Made by a program: the position numbers and the translations under genes. A DNA stretch of 64,000 nt from an uncultured Campylobacter sp. (lineage in GTDB: Bacteria; Campylobacterota; Campylobacteria; Campylobacterales; Campylobacteraceae), in contig NZ_CAURPW010000002.1 of assembly GCF_963526985.1 (NCBI RefSeq), positions 1-64,000 on the forward strand. The letters run 5' to 3'. This document shows, piece by piece, positions 26,063 through 32,167 of the stretch. Each line of letters starts with the position of its first letter. Within the stretch, counting starts at the first letter, position 1. The notes under the pieces were generated by a model. The model saw only the letters and a program-made list of their open reading frames with translations, was not told where the DNA came from and did no database searches.

Positions 26063-26725
26063 TTAAACATATTTATAGCCTAGCTTTGATGCGCTGACGA
26101 TTCGCTCTTTGCCTAAAATTTTACGCATCTCCGCAATATAAACGCGCAGGCTAAGCTCGCTAGGACTCTCGTCGTAATCCCAAATTTGAGAATAAATCTC
26201 CTCTCTACTTAAAAATTTATCCTGATTTTTAAGCAAAAGCGCGAGTAGCCTAGACTGTTTTTTAGGCATCGAGACAACCTTGCCGTCACGAAACAGCAAG
26301 CCCTGATTCATATCAAAGCCCAAATTTTCGCCCAGATTTACCAACTCGTTTTTGTTATGCACGAAGGTGCGTTTTAGTAAATTTTGTACGCGCAGATGCA
26401 GCTCTTTTAGCTCAAACGGCTTTTTGATATAGTCGTCGCAACCGCTAGTAAAGCCGGTTTGCACGTCGTCAAGCGTATTTAGCGAGGTCGTAAATATACA
26501 AGGCGTGTTTTTGCCCGCGTTTCGCAGCTCCCGAAGTAATGCAAAGCCGCTGCCGCCGATAATCTTGACGTCAAATATCCAAAGATCAAAGTTGCTCTCG
26601 TAGGCTAAATTTAACGCATCGTCGTAGCTTTTTGCACCCGCCGTCTCGTAGCCCTGAGCCTGCAAATACGCGCGCATCATCTCAAGCAGCATATTTTCGT
26701 CCTCGACGATCAAAATTTTACTCAT
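26063..26725 (-). CDS. OmpR-family response regulator
   Basis: 220 residues. The receiver domain has ILIVEDE, the phospho-acceptor Asp52 in LWIFDVKI, FTTS and the conserved Lys in YIKKPF. A winged-helix DNA-binding domain follows (KKQSRLLALLLKNQDKFLSREEIYSQIW, then SLRVYIAEMRKILG). It pairs with the downstream kinase. The target genes are not known; the DUF1104 protein and M23 peptidase genes lie just upstream on the same strand. The receiver and output domain sizes are standard. It may correspond to DccR of C. jejuni, with low certainty. Confidence 0.92.
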   Translation of the reverse strand: MSKILIVEDENMLLEMMRAYLQAQGYETAGAKSYDDALNLAYESNFDLWIFDVKIIGGSGFALLRELRNAGKNTPCIFTTSLNTLDDVQTGFTSGCDDYIKKPFELKELHLRVQNLLKRTFVHNKNELVNLGENLGFDMNQGLLFRDGKVVSMPKKQSRLLALLLKNQDKFLSREEIYSQIWDYDESPSELSLRVYIAEMRKILGKERIVSASKLGYKYV

Positions 26726-26935
26726 TTTCGCTCCGTTTTATTTTTGTCGTTTTACGGCGTTCTATCCGCTTGATTTTCTATCCTGCTTGCAAGGCTCGTT
26801 TTCATCCGAGATTTTCAAATAGCGCTTAAATTTCGCTACAAATAAATCCTACGTAAATTTATCAAATTTCATCTAAATTCCAGGGTAAAATTTCATAAAT
26901 CCACGCCGCCGCCAAAGTGCTTAAATTTGCAAAAA

Positions 26936-26979
26936 GCGGGGCGAATTTTCGCGTAAATTTAAACGAAAACCCGCCCCGC
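26936..26979 (-). terminator. Terminator after the DUF1104 gene
   Basis: GCGGGGCG (26936-26943) pairs with CGCCCCGC (26972-26979), and inside it TTTTCG (26946-26951) pairs with CGAAAA (26964-26969). On the minus strand the stem is followed by TTTTT. It lies 21 bp past the stop codon at 27000. Confidence 0.75.
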
Positions 26980-26999
26980 AAAGCCTAAAAAGGCCGAAT

Positions 27000-27443
27000 T
27001 TACTCTTTACCTTGCGGCATATGAGGGCTTTTGCCGTCTTTATCTTTTATAAACCCGCCCTTAAAATCGTGCTTAAATTTCTTGTGAAAATCATCGTCGT
27101 CATCGTCTTTTAGCTCGATATCAAGCTTTTTGGCCTCCGCCACGCTTAGCGCGCCCACTTGGGCGTTATAGCCGCTTCTAAACTCGCGCATAAACGCCTC
27201 TTTATCGGCGATACTCATCGCATCAAGCTTCTTTCTGATTTCGGTTTTTAGCCCGCGTTTGGTCTCTTTGGCTTCAAATTTTAGCTTGCCCGCGCGCTTA
27301 TCTATCTCAAATGCTACCTCGCTAAGCGTCTTAGCGTCGGCGTTTGCGACCATTTTATAAAGCTCGTCGTTCGTGCTATTTTCAAGCGAAGCGGCAAAAA
27401 GCCCGCCCGCAACCAACATGCTAATCAAAACTACTTTTTTCAT
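27000..27443 (-). CDS. DUF1104 family periplasmic protein
   Basis: 147 residues with a signal peptide (MKKVVLISMLVAGGLFAASL). The mature part begins LENSTNDELYKMV, typical of the DUF1104 family found in Helicobacter and Campylobacter; the family forms a helical periplasmic domain of unknown function. The C-terminal tail is unusual: five consecutive Asp (LKDDDDDDFHKKFKHDF) followed by His, Lys and Gly, which looks suited to binding metal cations. It is the end of a small minus-strand series with the M23 peptidase gene (54-bp gap) and has its own strong terminator. A link to the adjacent two-component system is possible but unproven. Confidence 0.75.
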   Translation of the reverse strand: MKKVVLISMLVAGGLFAASLENSTNDELYKMVANADAKTLSEVAFEIDKRAGKLKFEAKETKRGLKTEIRKKLDAMSIADKEAFMREFRSGYNAQVGALSVAEAKKLDIELKDDDDDDFHKKFKHDFKGGFIKDKDGKSPHMPQGKE

Positions 27444-27497
27444 TTTCTCTCCTTCAAAAAGATGAGCGAAGTTTAAAGAAAAGTCGTGAAAAAAATG

Positions 27498-28337
27498 TTA
27501 ATTTAAAATTTCGTTGATTTTTTTGATGAAATTTATCGGATTTACCTGCACGCCGCCGGCGATCACGCCAAAGTGCAGGTGCGGCCCGCTCACTCGCCCG
27601 CTAGCGCCGCTAAGCGCGATGATGTCGCCTTTTTTGACGCTTTGTCCGACTTTGACGTTTAGCACGCTTAGATGATAGTACTGCGTGTAAATGCCTTCGC
27701 CGTGATCGATCACCACGGATCCGCCAGCGTAGTAGCGATCTTTTGCTATGACGACTACGCCGTCGTTTGCCGCGACTACGGACGTACCGACCGCCGCCCT
27801 AAAGTCCGTGCCGCCGTGATAGCTCTTCAAGGTGCCGTTAAATACGCGCGCGGTACCGAACGGGCTCGTGACCATAGAACTCATCGGCAGGATAAATTTG
27901 GAGTCAAATTTTAGCCCGGCATTAGCCGTCGCGTAGATTTTATTCGCATCCTCGCGTTCATCCTCGATACGCTTTAGTACGTCTTTTGGCGGCGTTACTT
28001 TGCTGCCTTCGACGGTTATTTTTTCTTTTTTATATTCGCCCTCTACGATCTTAAAAACTATCGTCTCATCGCCGCTTTTAAGCCCATTTACTAGCTTTAT
28101 TTCGCCCTTTTGACGGTAGCTAGCGGCGATGAGGGCAAATTTTAGATTTTCATCCCCGGGCACGCTAAGCCAACGCTTTTTCTTGCCGTCAATGCTTAAA
28201 TTTCCGGCAAATTTAGCCTCCACCCGCACTATCTCGACGTCGCCGTTTACGATTGTCTGAGTTTGGCTCGGCGCGCCGCCCTGCGCTTTTGCGCTTAAAT
28301 TTAGGCAGAGCAAAACCGCCAAAATAATCTTTTTCAT
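27498..28337 (-). CDS. M23 family peptidoglycan endopeptidase
   Basis: 279 residues with a signal peptide (MKKIILAVLLCLNLSAKAQG). An N-terminal beta domain (about residues 25-125) precedes a LytM/M23 zinc peptidase domain. The metal ligands are visible: SYHGGTDF (His and Asp) and the HLHFG motif in SGPHLHFGVI, with QYYHLS between. Such enzymes cut peptide cross-links and shape the cell; the layout resembles the Pgp3/Csd1 class that gives Campylobacter and Helicobacter their helical form. Both catalytic motifs are intact, so it should be active. It precedes the DUF1104 gene on the same strand. Confidence 0.88.
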   Translation of the reverse strand: MKKIILAVLLCLNLSAKAQGGAPSQTQTIVNGDVEIVRVEAKFAGNLSIDGKKKRWLSVPGDENLKFALIAASYRQKGEIKLVNGLKSGDETIVFKIVEGEYKKEKITVEGSKVTPPKDVLKRIEDEREDANKIYATANAGLKFDSKFILPMSSMVTSPFGTARVFNGTLKSYHGGTDFRAAVGTSVVAANDGVVVIAKDRYYAGGSVVIDHGEGIYTQYYHLSVLNVKVGQSVKKGDIIALSGASGRVSGPHLHFGVIAGGVQVNPINFIKKINEILN

Positions 28338-28392
28338 TTAACTCCTTTTGCGTAAGGTTAACGAACATTTTTTAAATTTAATAAAAAAATAC

Positions 28393-28398
28393 TATAAT
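28393..28398 (+). promoter_or_regulatory. -10 box for the second SYLF gene
   Basis: A perfect TATAAT lies 33 bp before the ATG at 28432, in an A-rich region; the ribosome site is AAAAAAGGAAAC. Confidence 0.55.
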
Positions 28399-28431
28399 AG
28401 CGGGTAAATTTTACAAAAAAGGAAACAAAAA

Positions 28432-29106
28432 ATGAAAAGATTTTTAAAGCTTGCAACTTGCGCACTGCTACTTACGCAGCTTGCTTATGCGGATTTTACG
28501 CAAAATCAAAAGGTTAGGACGTCGCTTGATATCCTAAACGACTTAGGCACTCAAAAGCTGCTAAATACAAAGGATACGAGCGAAGTTAAGGGTATAATCA
28601 TAATCCCCGAGATGGTAAGCGGAGGCCTCATAGCTACTACGCATTCAGGCGACGGTATCTTTATCGGTAGAAATGACGATAATGAATGGAGTAGCCCGAT
28701 ATTCGTTAGCTTTAAAGGCGGTGGCATCGGCCTGCAGGCGGGATATAAATCAACCGACCTAGTTATTTTAATAAAATCAAGAAGATCGTATGCAGGACTA
28801 CTAAACGGAAAAGGACAAATCGATCTAAGCGCCGATGCAGTGGTACTCGGTGCAGGCGAAAAAGCGGGAGTTATGACTGATTTGCCAGAAATTTCGGCTT
28901 GGGCCACAGAAAGAGGCAAAAGCAGAGGGCTTTTTGTCGGAGTTAGCATAAATACCTCTTTGATAGTCGTCGATAAGCAAGCCACGTTTGATTATTACGA
29001 TAGAATGTATGATATGGAAGATATTTATAACAACTCGCCTAAAGAGTCTAGATACACAAAAAAGCTTCAAGAAATAGCGAATAAATTTTTTCAGTATAAA
29101 AAATAA
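28432..29106 (+). CDS. SYLF (Ysc84/DUF500) lipid-binding protein, second copy
   Basis: 224 residues with a signal peptide (MKRFLKLATCALLLTQLAYA). The mature protein carries SYLF segments: GIIIIPEMVSGGLIATTHSGDG, GGGIGLQAGYKSTDLVILI, and IDLSADAVVLGAG, ending with a tyrosine-rich charged tail. The predicted location is the periplasm or outer-membrane inner face. It shares only the family fold with the copy at 2029-2619, so the two are old paralogues. It stands alone between a divergent M23 gene and a convergent small gene, from which a hairpin separates it. Confidence 0.85.
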   Translation: MKRFLKLATCALLLTQLAYADFTQNQKVRTSLDILNDLGTQKLLNTKDTSEVKGIIIIPEMVSGGLIATTHSGDGIFIGRNDDNEWSSPIFVSFKGGGIGLQAGYKSTDLVILIKSRRSYAGLLNGKGQIDLSADAVVLGAGEKAGVMTDLPEISAWATERGKSRGLFVGVSINTSLIVVDKQATFDYYDRMYDMEDIYNNSPKESRYTKKLQEIANKFFQYKK

Positions 29107-29114
29107 GAAAAACT

Positions 29115-29138
29115 CGGTTTAGCCGCTCGGCTAAACCG
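29115..29138. terminator. Bidirectional hairpin between convergent genes
   Basis: CGGTTTAGCCG (29115-29125) pairs with CGGCTAAACCG (29128-29138). It lies between the stop codons of the SYLF gene (+) and the small acidic gene (-), and its right arm includes the end of the latter. On the minus strand it is followed by AGTTTTTCTTATTT. Confidence 0.7.
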
Positions 29139-29340
29139 TATAAAGAGAAACGAACCTTTTTTTGTTGATCGGCGAAAACTGAGTCATATATTCAAACGCT
29201 TCTTCATAATCGCCGTCGGTGTATTTCGCAACCTCTTCTATAAGCTCGAAAAGCTCCTCGTCGTCAAGCGATTCAAAATTGCCTCGATTTTCCAAAACCT
29301 CCAGCAAAACAGCCTCAAGCTCTAGCTCGTCGTACGTCAT
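29131..29340 (-). CDS. Small acidic hypothetical protein
   Basis: 69 residues, highly acidic (MTYDELELEAVLLEVLENRG at the start, then more Asp/Glu-rich helix) with a basic C-terminal end (INKKRFVSLYTV). It is predicted to be a cytosolic helical protein. The codon composition and the terminator after the stop support a real gene. AAAGGGCGAC precedes the ATG. I do not recognise the family; its size and charge suggest a protein-binding partner, nothing more. Confidence 0.6.
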   Translation of the reverse strand: MTYDELELEAVLLEVLENRGNFESLDDEELFELIEEVAKYTDGDYEEAFEYMTQFSPINKKRFVSLYTV

Positions 29341-29458
29341 AGTCGCCCTTTTAAAAAATTTGCGGAATTATGCCAAAATAACCTTTATAATCGCTTAGCC
29401 AAAATCTTGATTTTTTGAGAATTAGTCTTAAATTTATCGCATTATCAGCTTGTTTTAC

Positions 29459-29464
29459 TATAAT
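29459..29464 (+). promoter_or_regulatory. -10 box for the Fur-family gene
   Basis: A perfect TATAAT lies 34 bp upstream of the ATG at 29499. The ribosome site is TAAGGCAAAG. Confidence 0.6.
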
Positions 29465-29498
29465 TAGAACCTATTTTTATAAGGCAAAGCGGCTATAA

Positions 29499-29936
29499 AT
29501 GCACAATTTTGATAATTTTTATATGAAATTTTTAGAGTTTTTACGAGATTGCGGATATAAAAATTCTGCCGCAAAAGAGCAAATTTTAAAAATTTTATTT
29601 TCTAGCGACGAGCATCTTAGCGCAAGCCAGATAAAAACGAGGATTAAAAGCGAATTTAGACGAAATTTGAGCCTAACGGCGATATATCAGTTTTTAAATT
29701 TTTTACAAAAATTCAGTTTAGTTCTTGCTTTTGAAGAGGACGGAATGAATAAATTCGAGCTGAACTTAAGGTTGCACCACGATCATCTCGTCTGCACGAA
29801 GTGCGGCGCGGTGGAGAGTTTTTTCGATAAATACATAGAAGAAAAACAAGAACAAATTTGTAAAAACTCAGGCTTTAAACTCGAAGGTCATGCGATGATT
29901 TTATACGGTTTTTGCCCAAAATGCCAAAACAAATAG
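29499..29936 (+). CDS. Fur-family metal-responsive repressor
   Basis: 145 residues. It has an N-terminal winged helix (GYKNSAAKEQILKILFSS, SASQIKTRIKSEF, LSLTAIYQFLNFLQKF) and a C-terminal dimerisation domain with the metal-site stretch LRLHHDHLVCTKCGAVESF and a second CxxC in FCPKCQ, the structural zinc site. It differs from the Fur and PerR I would expect in Campylobacter, being an additional family member. It lies 108 bp upstream of the ferrosome-like operon, on the same strand. It is the natural candidate to control that operon in response to iron; this is an inference from position. Confidence 0.88.
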   Translation: MHNFDNFYMKFLEFLRDCGYKNSAAKEQILKILFSSDEHLSASQIKTRIKSEFRRNLSLTAIYQFLNFLQKFSLVLAFEEDGMNKFELNLRLHHDHLVCTKCGAVESFFDKYIEEKQEQICKNSGFKLEGHAMILYGFCPKCQNK

Positions 29937-29962
29937 CCTATTTTGCGCCTTTTTATCAAAAA

Positions 29963-29980
29963 TGATTTGATAACGATATG
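29963..29980 (+). promoter_or_regulatory. Candidate Fur-type operator
   Basis: TGATTTGATAACGATATG contains tandem GATAAT-like hexamers (GATAAC, GATATG) as in the hexamer model of the Fur box. It lies 82 bp upstream of the first ferrosome-like gene and just after the Fur-family gene. The match is partial. Confidence 0.4.
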
Positions 29981-30016
29981 CAAAAAAGTTTCAGTTAAAT
30001 TTAAGCGTGACAAATA

Positions 30017-30022
30017 GATAAT
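30017..30022 (+). promoter_or_regulatory. -10 box for the ferrosome-like operon
   Basis: GATAAT, in the context TAGATAATAC, lies 22 bp before the ATG at 30045; AAAGGAG at 30034-30040 is a strong ribosome site. One mismatch to TATAAT. Confidence 0.45.
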
Positions 30023-30044
30023 ACGCAAAAAGCAAAGGAGAAAC

Positions 30045-30386
30045 ATGAGTGCAGCGCCACATATACCATCAGAACTAGTCTTACGCATAGCTTCGTATTT
30101 CACGCCGATCCACCACGTCGCAGGCCGCCTAAGAGTCCGCGTCAGCAGCGATATCAAAAAGGAAGCAGACAGCTTGCCGTTAGAAAAAATAGATCAGACG
30201 ATAAAGCAAATAGACGGCATAAAAAACGTCAAATTTAACAAACTAATCGGCTCGGCTACGATAGAGTACGACCACGAAATTTTCCCAAAAAAGATGTGGG
30301 ACGATCTGCTAAAAGGCGAAAATTTACACGAGATCTCGGCTCTAATCAACAACCTAGCGCAAAAAGCTACCGGCGGCGTAAGATGA
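30045..30386 (+). CDS. HMA-like domain protein, first gene of ferrosome-like operon
   Basis: 113 residues, soluble. After an N-terminal segment (about residues 1-22) it has an HMA-like ferredoxin fold: HHVAGRLRVRVSSDIK, a helix, and INGIKNVKF-type beta strand (IDGIKNVKFNKLIGSATIEYD). The metal-binding CxxC of classic HMA domains is absent, as in the HMA_2 family. It overlaps the next gene by 4 bp (ATGA). HMA_2 proteins are a recurring component next to P1B-6-type ATPases in ferrosome (fez) clusters, and the P-type ATPase of this operon also begins with a CxxC-less HMA-like region. Role in the granule is unknown; function by context. Confidence 0.7.
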   Translation: MSAAPHIPSELVLRIASYFTPIHHVAGRLRVRVSSDIKKEADSLPLEKIDQTIKQIDGIKNVKFNKLIGSATIEYDHEIFPKKMWDDLLKGENLHEISALINNLAQKATGGVR

Positions 30387-31030
30387 ACGAAGAGCTAAAA
30401 CAAGCCGCAAATGCGGTTTTTTTACTAGAGTCGCAGGGGGTAAAATTTTACGAGAGCGTAAAAGAAAAAGATGAGATTTTCGCCCAAATTTTAGCCGTTA
30501 GGCAAAGCGGACTGGAGCTTTTAAAGCCTTATGCAGATCCGGCCGACCCGCAAGTTTTTTACGCTTTAGCGTGCGAGGATCTTGACGCTTGCTTTATAAA
30601 AGCCCTAAACTACGAGCTTGAGTTAAATACGTTTTATGAAAATTTGACCGACGGCCTTGGCGACGAAAACTTTAAAGATGTCTGCTTTAGGCTCTGGGCT
30701 ACGTCAAATAACGAATACATCCCGGCTCTAAAAGCAAAGCTAGCTCAAATTTTAGCCGCGCAGTTTCAAGCTGCGGATAACGCAAGCCAAGAGGAGCAGG
30801 CGCAAACGACTCAAAATCAAAGCGAAAATATCTTAAACGCTTTTGATTCAAGCAGCTTTAATCAAATCAGCCAAACTCTAGAGCGCATAAGCTCCGGACA
30901 GGGCAGCAAAGACGACGTCGTCGCGCTTTTAAACAACCCGAATTTTTCATTTTTCGGCGGACTGGCGCTGGGCGGACTAGCTAGCATGATGCTAAGTAAA
31001 AATTTAGACAAAAACAAAGATAAAGAATAA
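30383..31030 (+). CDS. Ferritin-like protein with C-terminal membrane segment
   Basis: 215 residues from the ATG at 30383, which overlaps the previous stop; a longer frame starting upstream would lie in that gene. Residues 1-130 look like a ferritin-like four-helix bundle: AVFLLESQGVKFYESV, YALACEDLDACFIKALNYELEL and FYENLTDGLGDENFKDV. The fourth helix reads SNNEYIPALKAKL, lacking the usual His of ExxH ferroxidase sites, so activity may be altered. A Gln/Ser/Asn-rich linker follows, then a short Gly-rich hydrophobic segment (FFGGLALGGLASMML) and a Lys tail. This would tether it to a membrane, fitting a ferrosome-like compartment. Ferritin assignment is moderately sure. Confidence 0.7.
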   Translation: MNEELKQAANAVFLLESQGVKFYESVKEKDEIFAQILAVRQSGLELLKPYADPADPQVFYALACEDLDACFIKALNYELELNTFYENLTDGLGDENFKDVCFRLWATSNNEYIPALKAKLAQILAAQFQAADNASQEEQAQTTQNQSENILNAFDSSSFNQISQTLERISSGQGSKDDVVALLNNPNFSFFGGLALGGLASMMLSKNLDKNKDKE

Positions 31031-31052
31031 AATTCAGCACAAAGGATAAAAA

Positions 31053-31508
31053 ATGGCATTACCGTTTATCGCAGGCGCGATTTTGGGTGGTTTAGCCGTC
31101 GCGGCTTTCGGCAATAAAGAAAAGATCAAATCGGCTCTTGAAACCGGACTAGATAAGGGCAAAGAGTTTGCCCAAAACGCAAAAGACTATGCGCAAAAAA
31201 AGGCTAGCGAAGTAAAAGAGTATGCAGAGGAAAAATTTGCCAAAACGTCCGAAGAGGTCAAAAGCGAAATAAAAAATCGCAAAAGGCGTACTAGCGAGGA
31301 AGTAGCGGCAGAAAAAACATCTACTATAAAACAAAAACAAGGCAGAAAGAAACCGGGTCCAAAAGCTAAAAAACCGGTAGCAAAAGCCGAACAAGAACAA
31401 GCAAAACCTCAAGAACTAAAGCCAAAAGCCGGCGTAACGGAGGAAACTAAAGCGATGGCAGACAGTATCGCAAACGCGCTCGAAGCAAATTTGGGCAGAA
31501 ATCACTAA
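31053..31508 (+). CDS. YtxH-like membrane protein with Lys/Ala-rich amphipathic helix
   Basis: 151 residues. An N-terminal glycine-zipper membrane helix (LPFIAGAILGGLAVAAFG) is followed by a long amphipathic apolipoprotein-like helix (about residues 25-85; repeats of KEFAQNAKDYAQKKASEVKEY type) and a basic Lys/Pro/Ala-rich tail ending in EANLGRNH. It lies 22 bp after the ferritin-like gene with AAAGGATAAAAA before the ATG. Proteins with this design can coat or shape membranes; in a ferrosome-type operon they are expected to be compartment membrane proteins. No enzymatic motif. The family label is by resemblance only. Confidence 0.7.
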   Translation: MALPFIAGAILGGLAVAAFGNKEKIKSALETGLDKGKEFAQNAKDYAQKKASEVKEYAEEKFAKTSEEVKSEIKNRKRRTSEEVAAEKTSTIKQKQGRKKPGPKAKKPVAKAEQEQAKPQELKPKAGVTEETKAMADSIANALEANLGRNH

Positions 31509-31520
31509 AAAAGGTAAAAT

Positions 31521-31826
31521 ATGGCGCTAACTTCAACCACTAGACTTCCGGCAGATCACTTAATAAGCGGCGCGCTAATCGGCGCAATGGCAGCCGGCGG
31601 AGTAGAAATACTAAACTACAAAAAAGGCAAGGTCAGCAAGACGCAGGCCGTAGCTAAAACGACTAAAATCGCTATCCAAGGCGGTATCGTCACGGCGTGC
31701 GCTATCAGCGCATCAAACAAACTAGTCTCGGCGCGCTATCTTGCGGCTGCGGCAACCGTTGCCGTCGGTATCGCCGGCGTAATCGCTACGGAAAAAATAA
31801 TCAAAATTTTAGAGGAAGATAAATGA
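31521..31826 (+). CDS. Small glycine-zipper membrane protein
   Basis: 101 residues with two or three membrane helices rich in small residues: LISGALIGAMAAGGVEIL (about 14-31), IAIQGGIVTACAISA (about 50-64) and YLAAAATVAVGIAGVIAT (about 73-90). A basic loop (NYKKGKVSKTQAVAKTTK) lies between. AAAAGGTAAAAT precedes the ATG; the gene is 12 bp after the previous one and overlaps the next by 4 bp. GxxxG-rich helices favour tight packing in the membrane, as in magnetosome proteins. Function is inferred only from the operon. Confidence 0.7.
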   Translation: MALTSTTRLPADHLISGALIGAMAAGGVEILNYKKGKVSKTQAVAKTTKIAIQGGIVTACAISASNKLVSARYLAAAATVAVGIAGVIATEKIIKILEEDK

Positions 31827-32167
31827 AAAACCCTTACATAAACGAAACGCAAACTATAAATCAACTAAACGAAGACGGTAGTACGACTACGACTACTACG
31901 ACGGTAAAGACTACCGGCGCTCCAAGCGCGCTGGATAATAGCATAAATAATGCGCTAAAAGACTTTATCCCCGCAAATTTTAATGCCGCGGGCTTCATAA
32001 AAGGCGCGCTAATAGGCGGTGTCGCAGCCTATGTGCTAACTAATGAAAATGCCCAAAAGGCGATATTTTCCGCTATCGTAAAGGGGTCAAATTTGCTTCA
32101 AGCCGGATTTGAGGAGTTAAAAGAACGCTTTGAAGACGTAAAGGCTGAAATTGACTCCCAAAAATAA
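31823..32167 (+). CDS. Small membrane protein with poly-Thr segment
   Basis: 114 residues. The N-terminus has a run of seven threonines (GSTTTTTTTVKTT) encoded by alternating ACG/ACT codons. A membrane helix AGFIKGALIGGVAAYVL resembles the first helix of the preceding protein (ISGALIGAMAAGG), and an amphipathic Glu/Lys helix ends it. Its ATG overlaps the previous stop by 4 bp, and its end overlaps the ATPase gene by 17 bp. Together with the two preceding genes it forms a trio of small membrane proteins, perhaps derived from a shared ancestor. The role is unknown. Confidence 0.7.
   Translation: MKNPYINETQTINQLNEDGSTTTTTTTVKTTGAPSALDNSINNALKDFIPANFNAAGFIKGALIGGVAAYVLTNENAQKAIFSAIVKGSNLLQAGFEELKERFEDVKAEIDSQK

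Noticed and set aside
31877..31915. ACG/ACT-rich stretch as a phase-variable microsatellite
   Set aside because: The units alternate irregularly and are triplets in frame, so it is unlikely to slip often or to switch expression.
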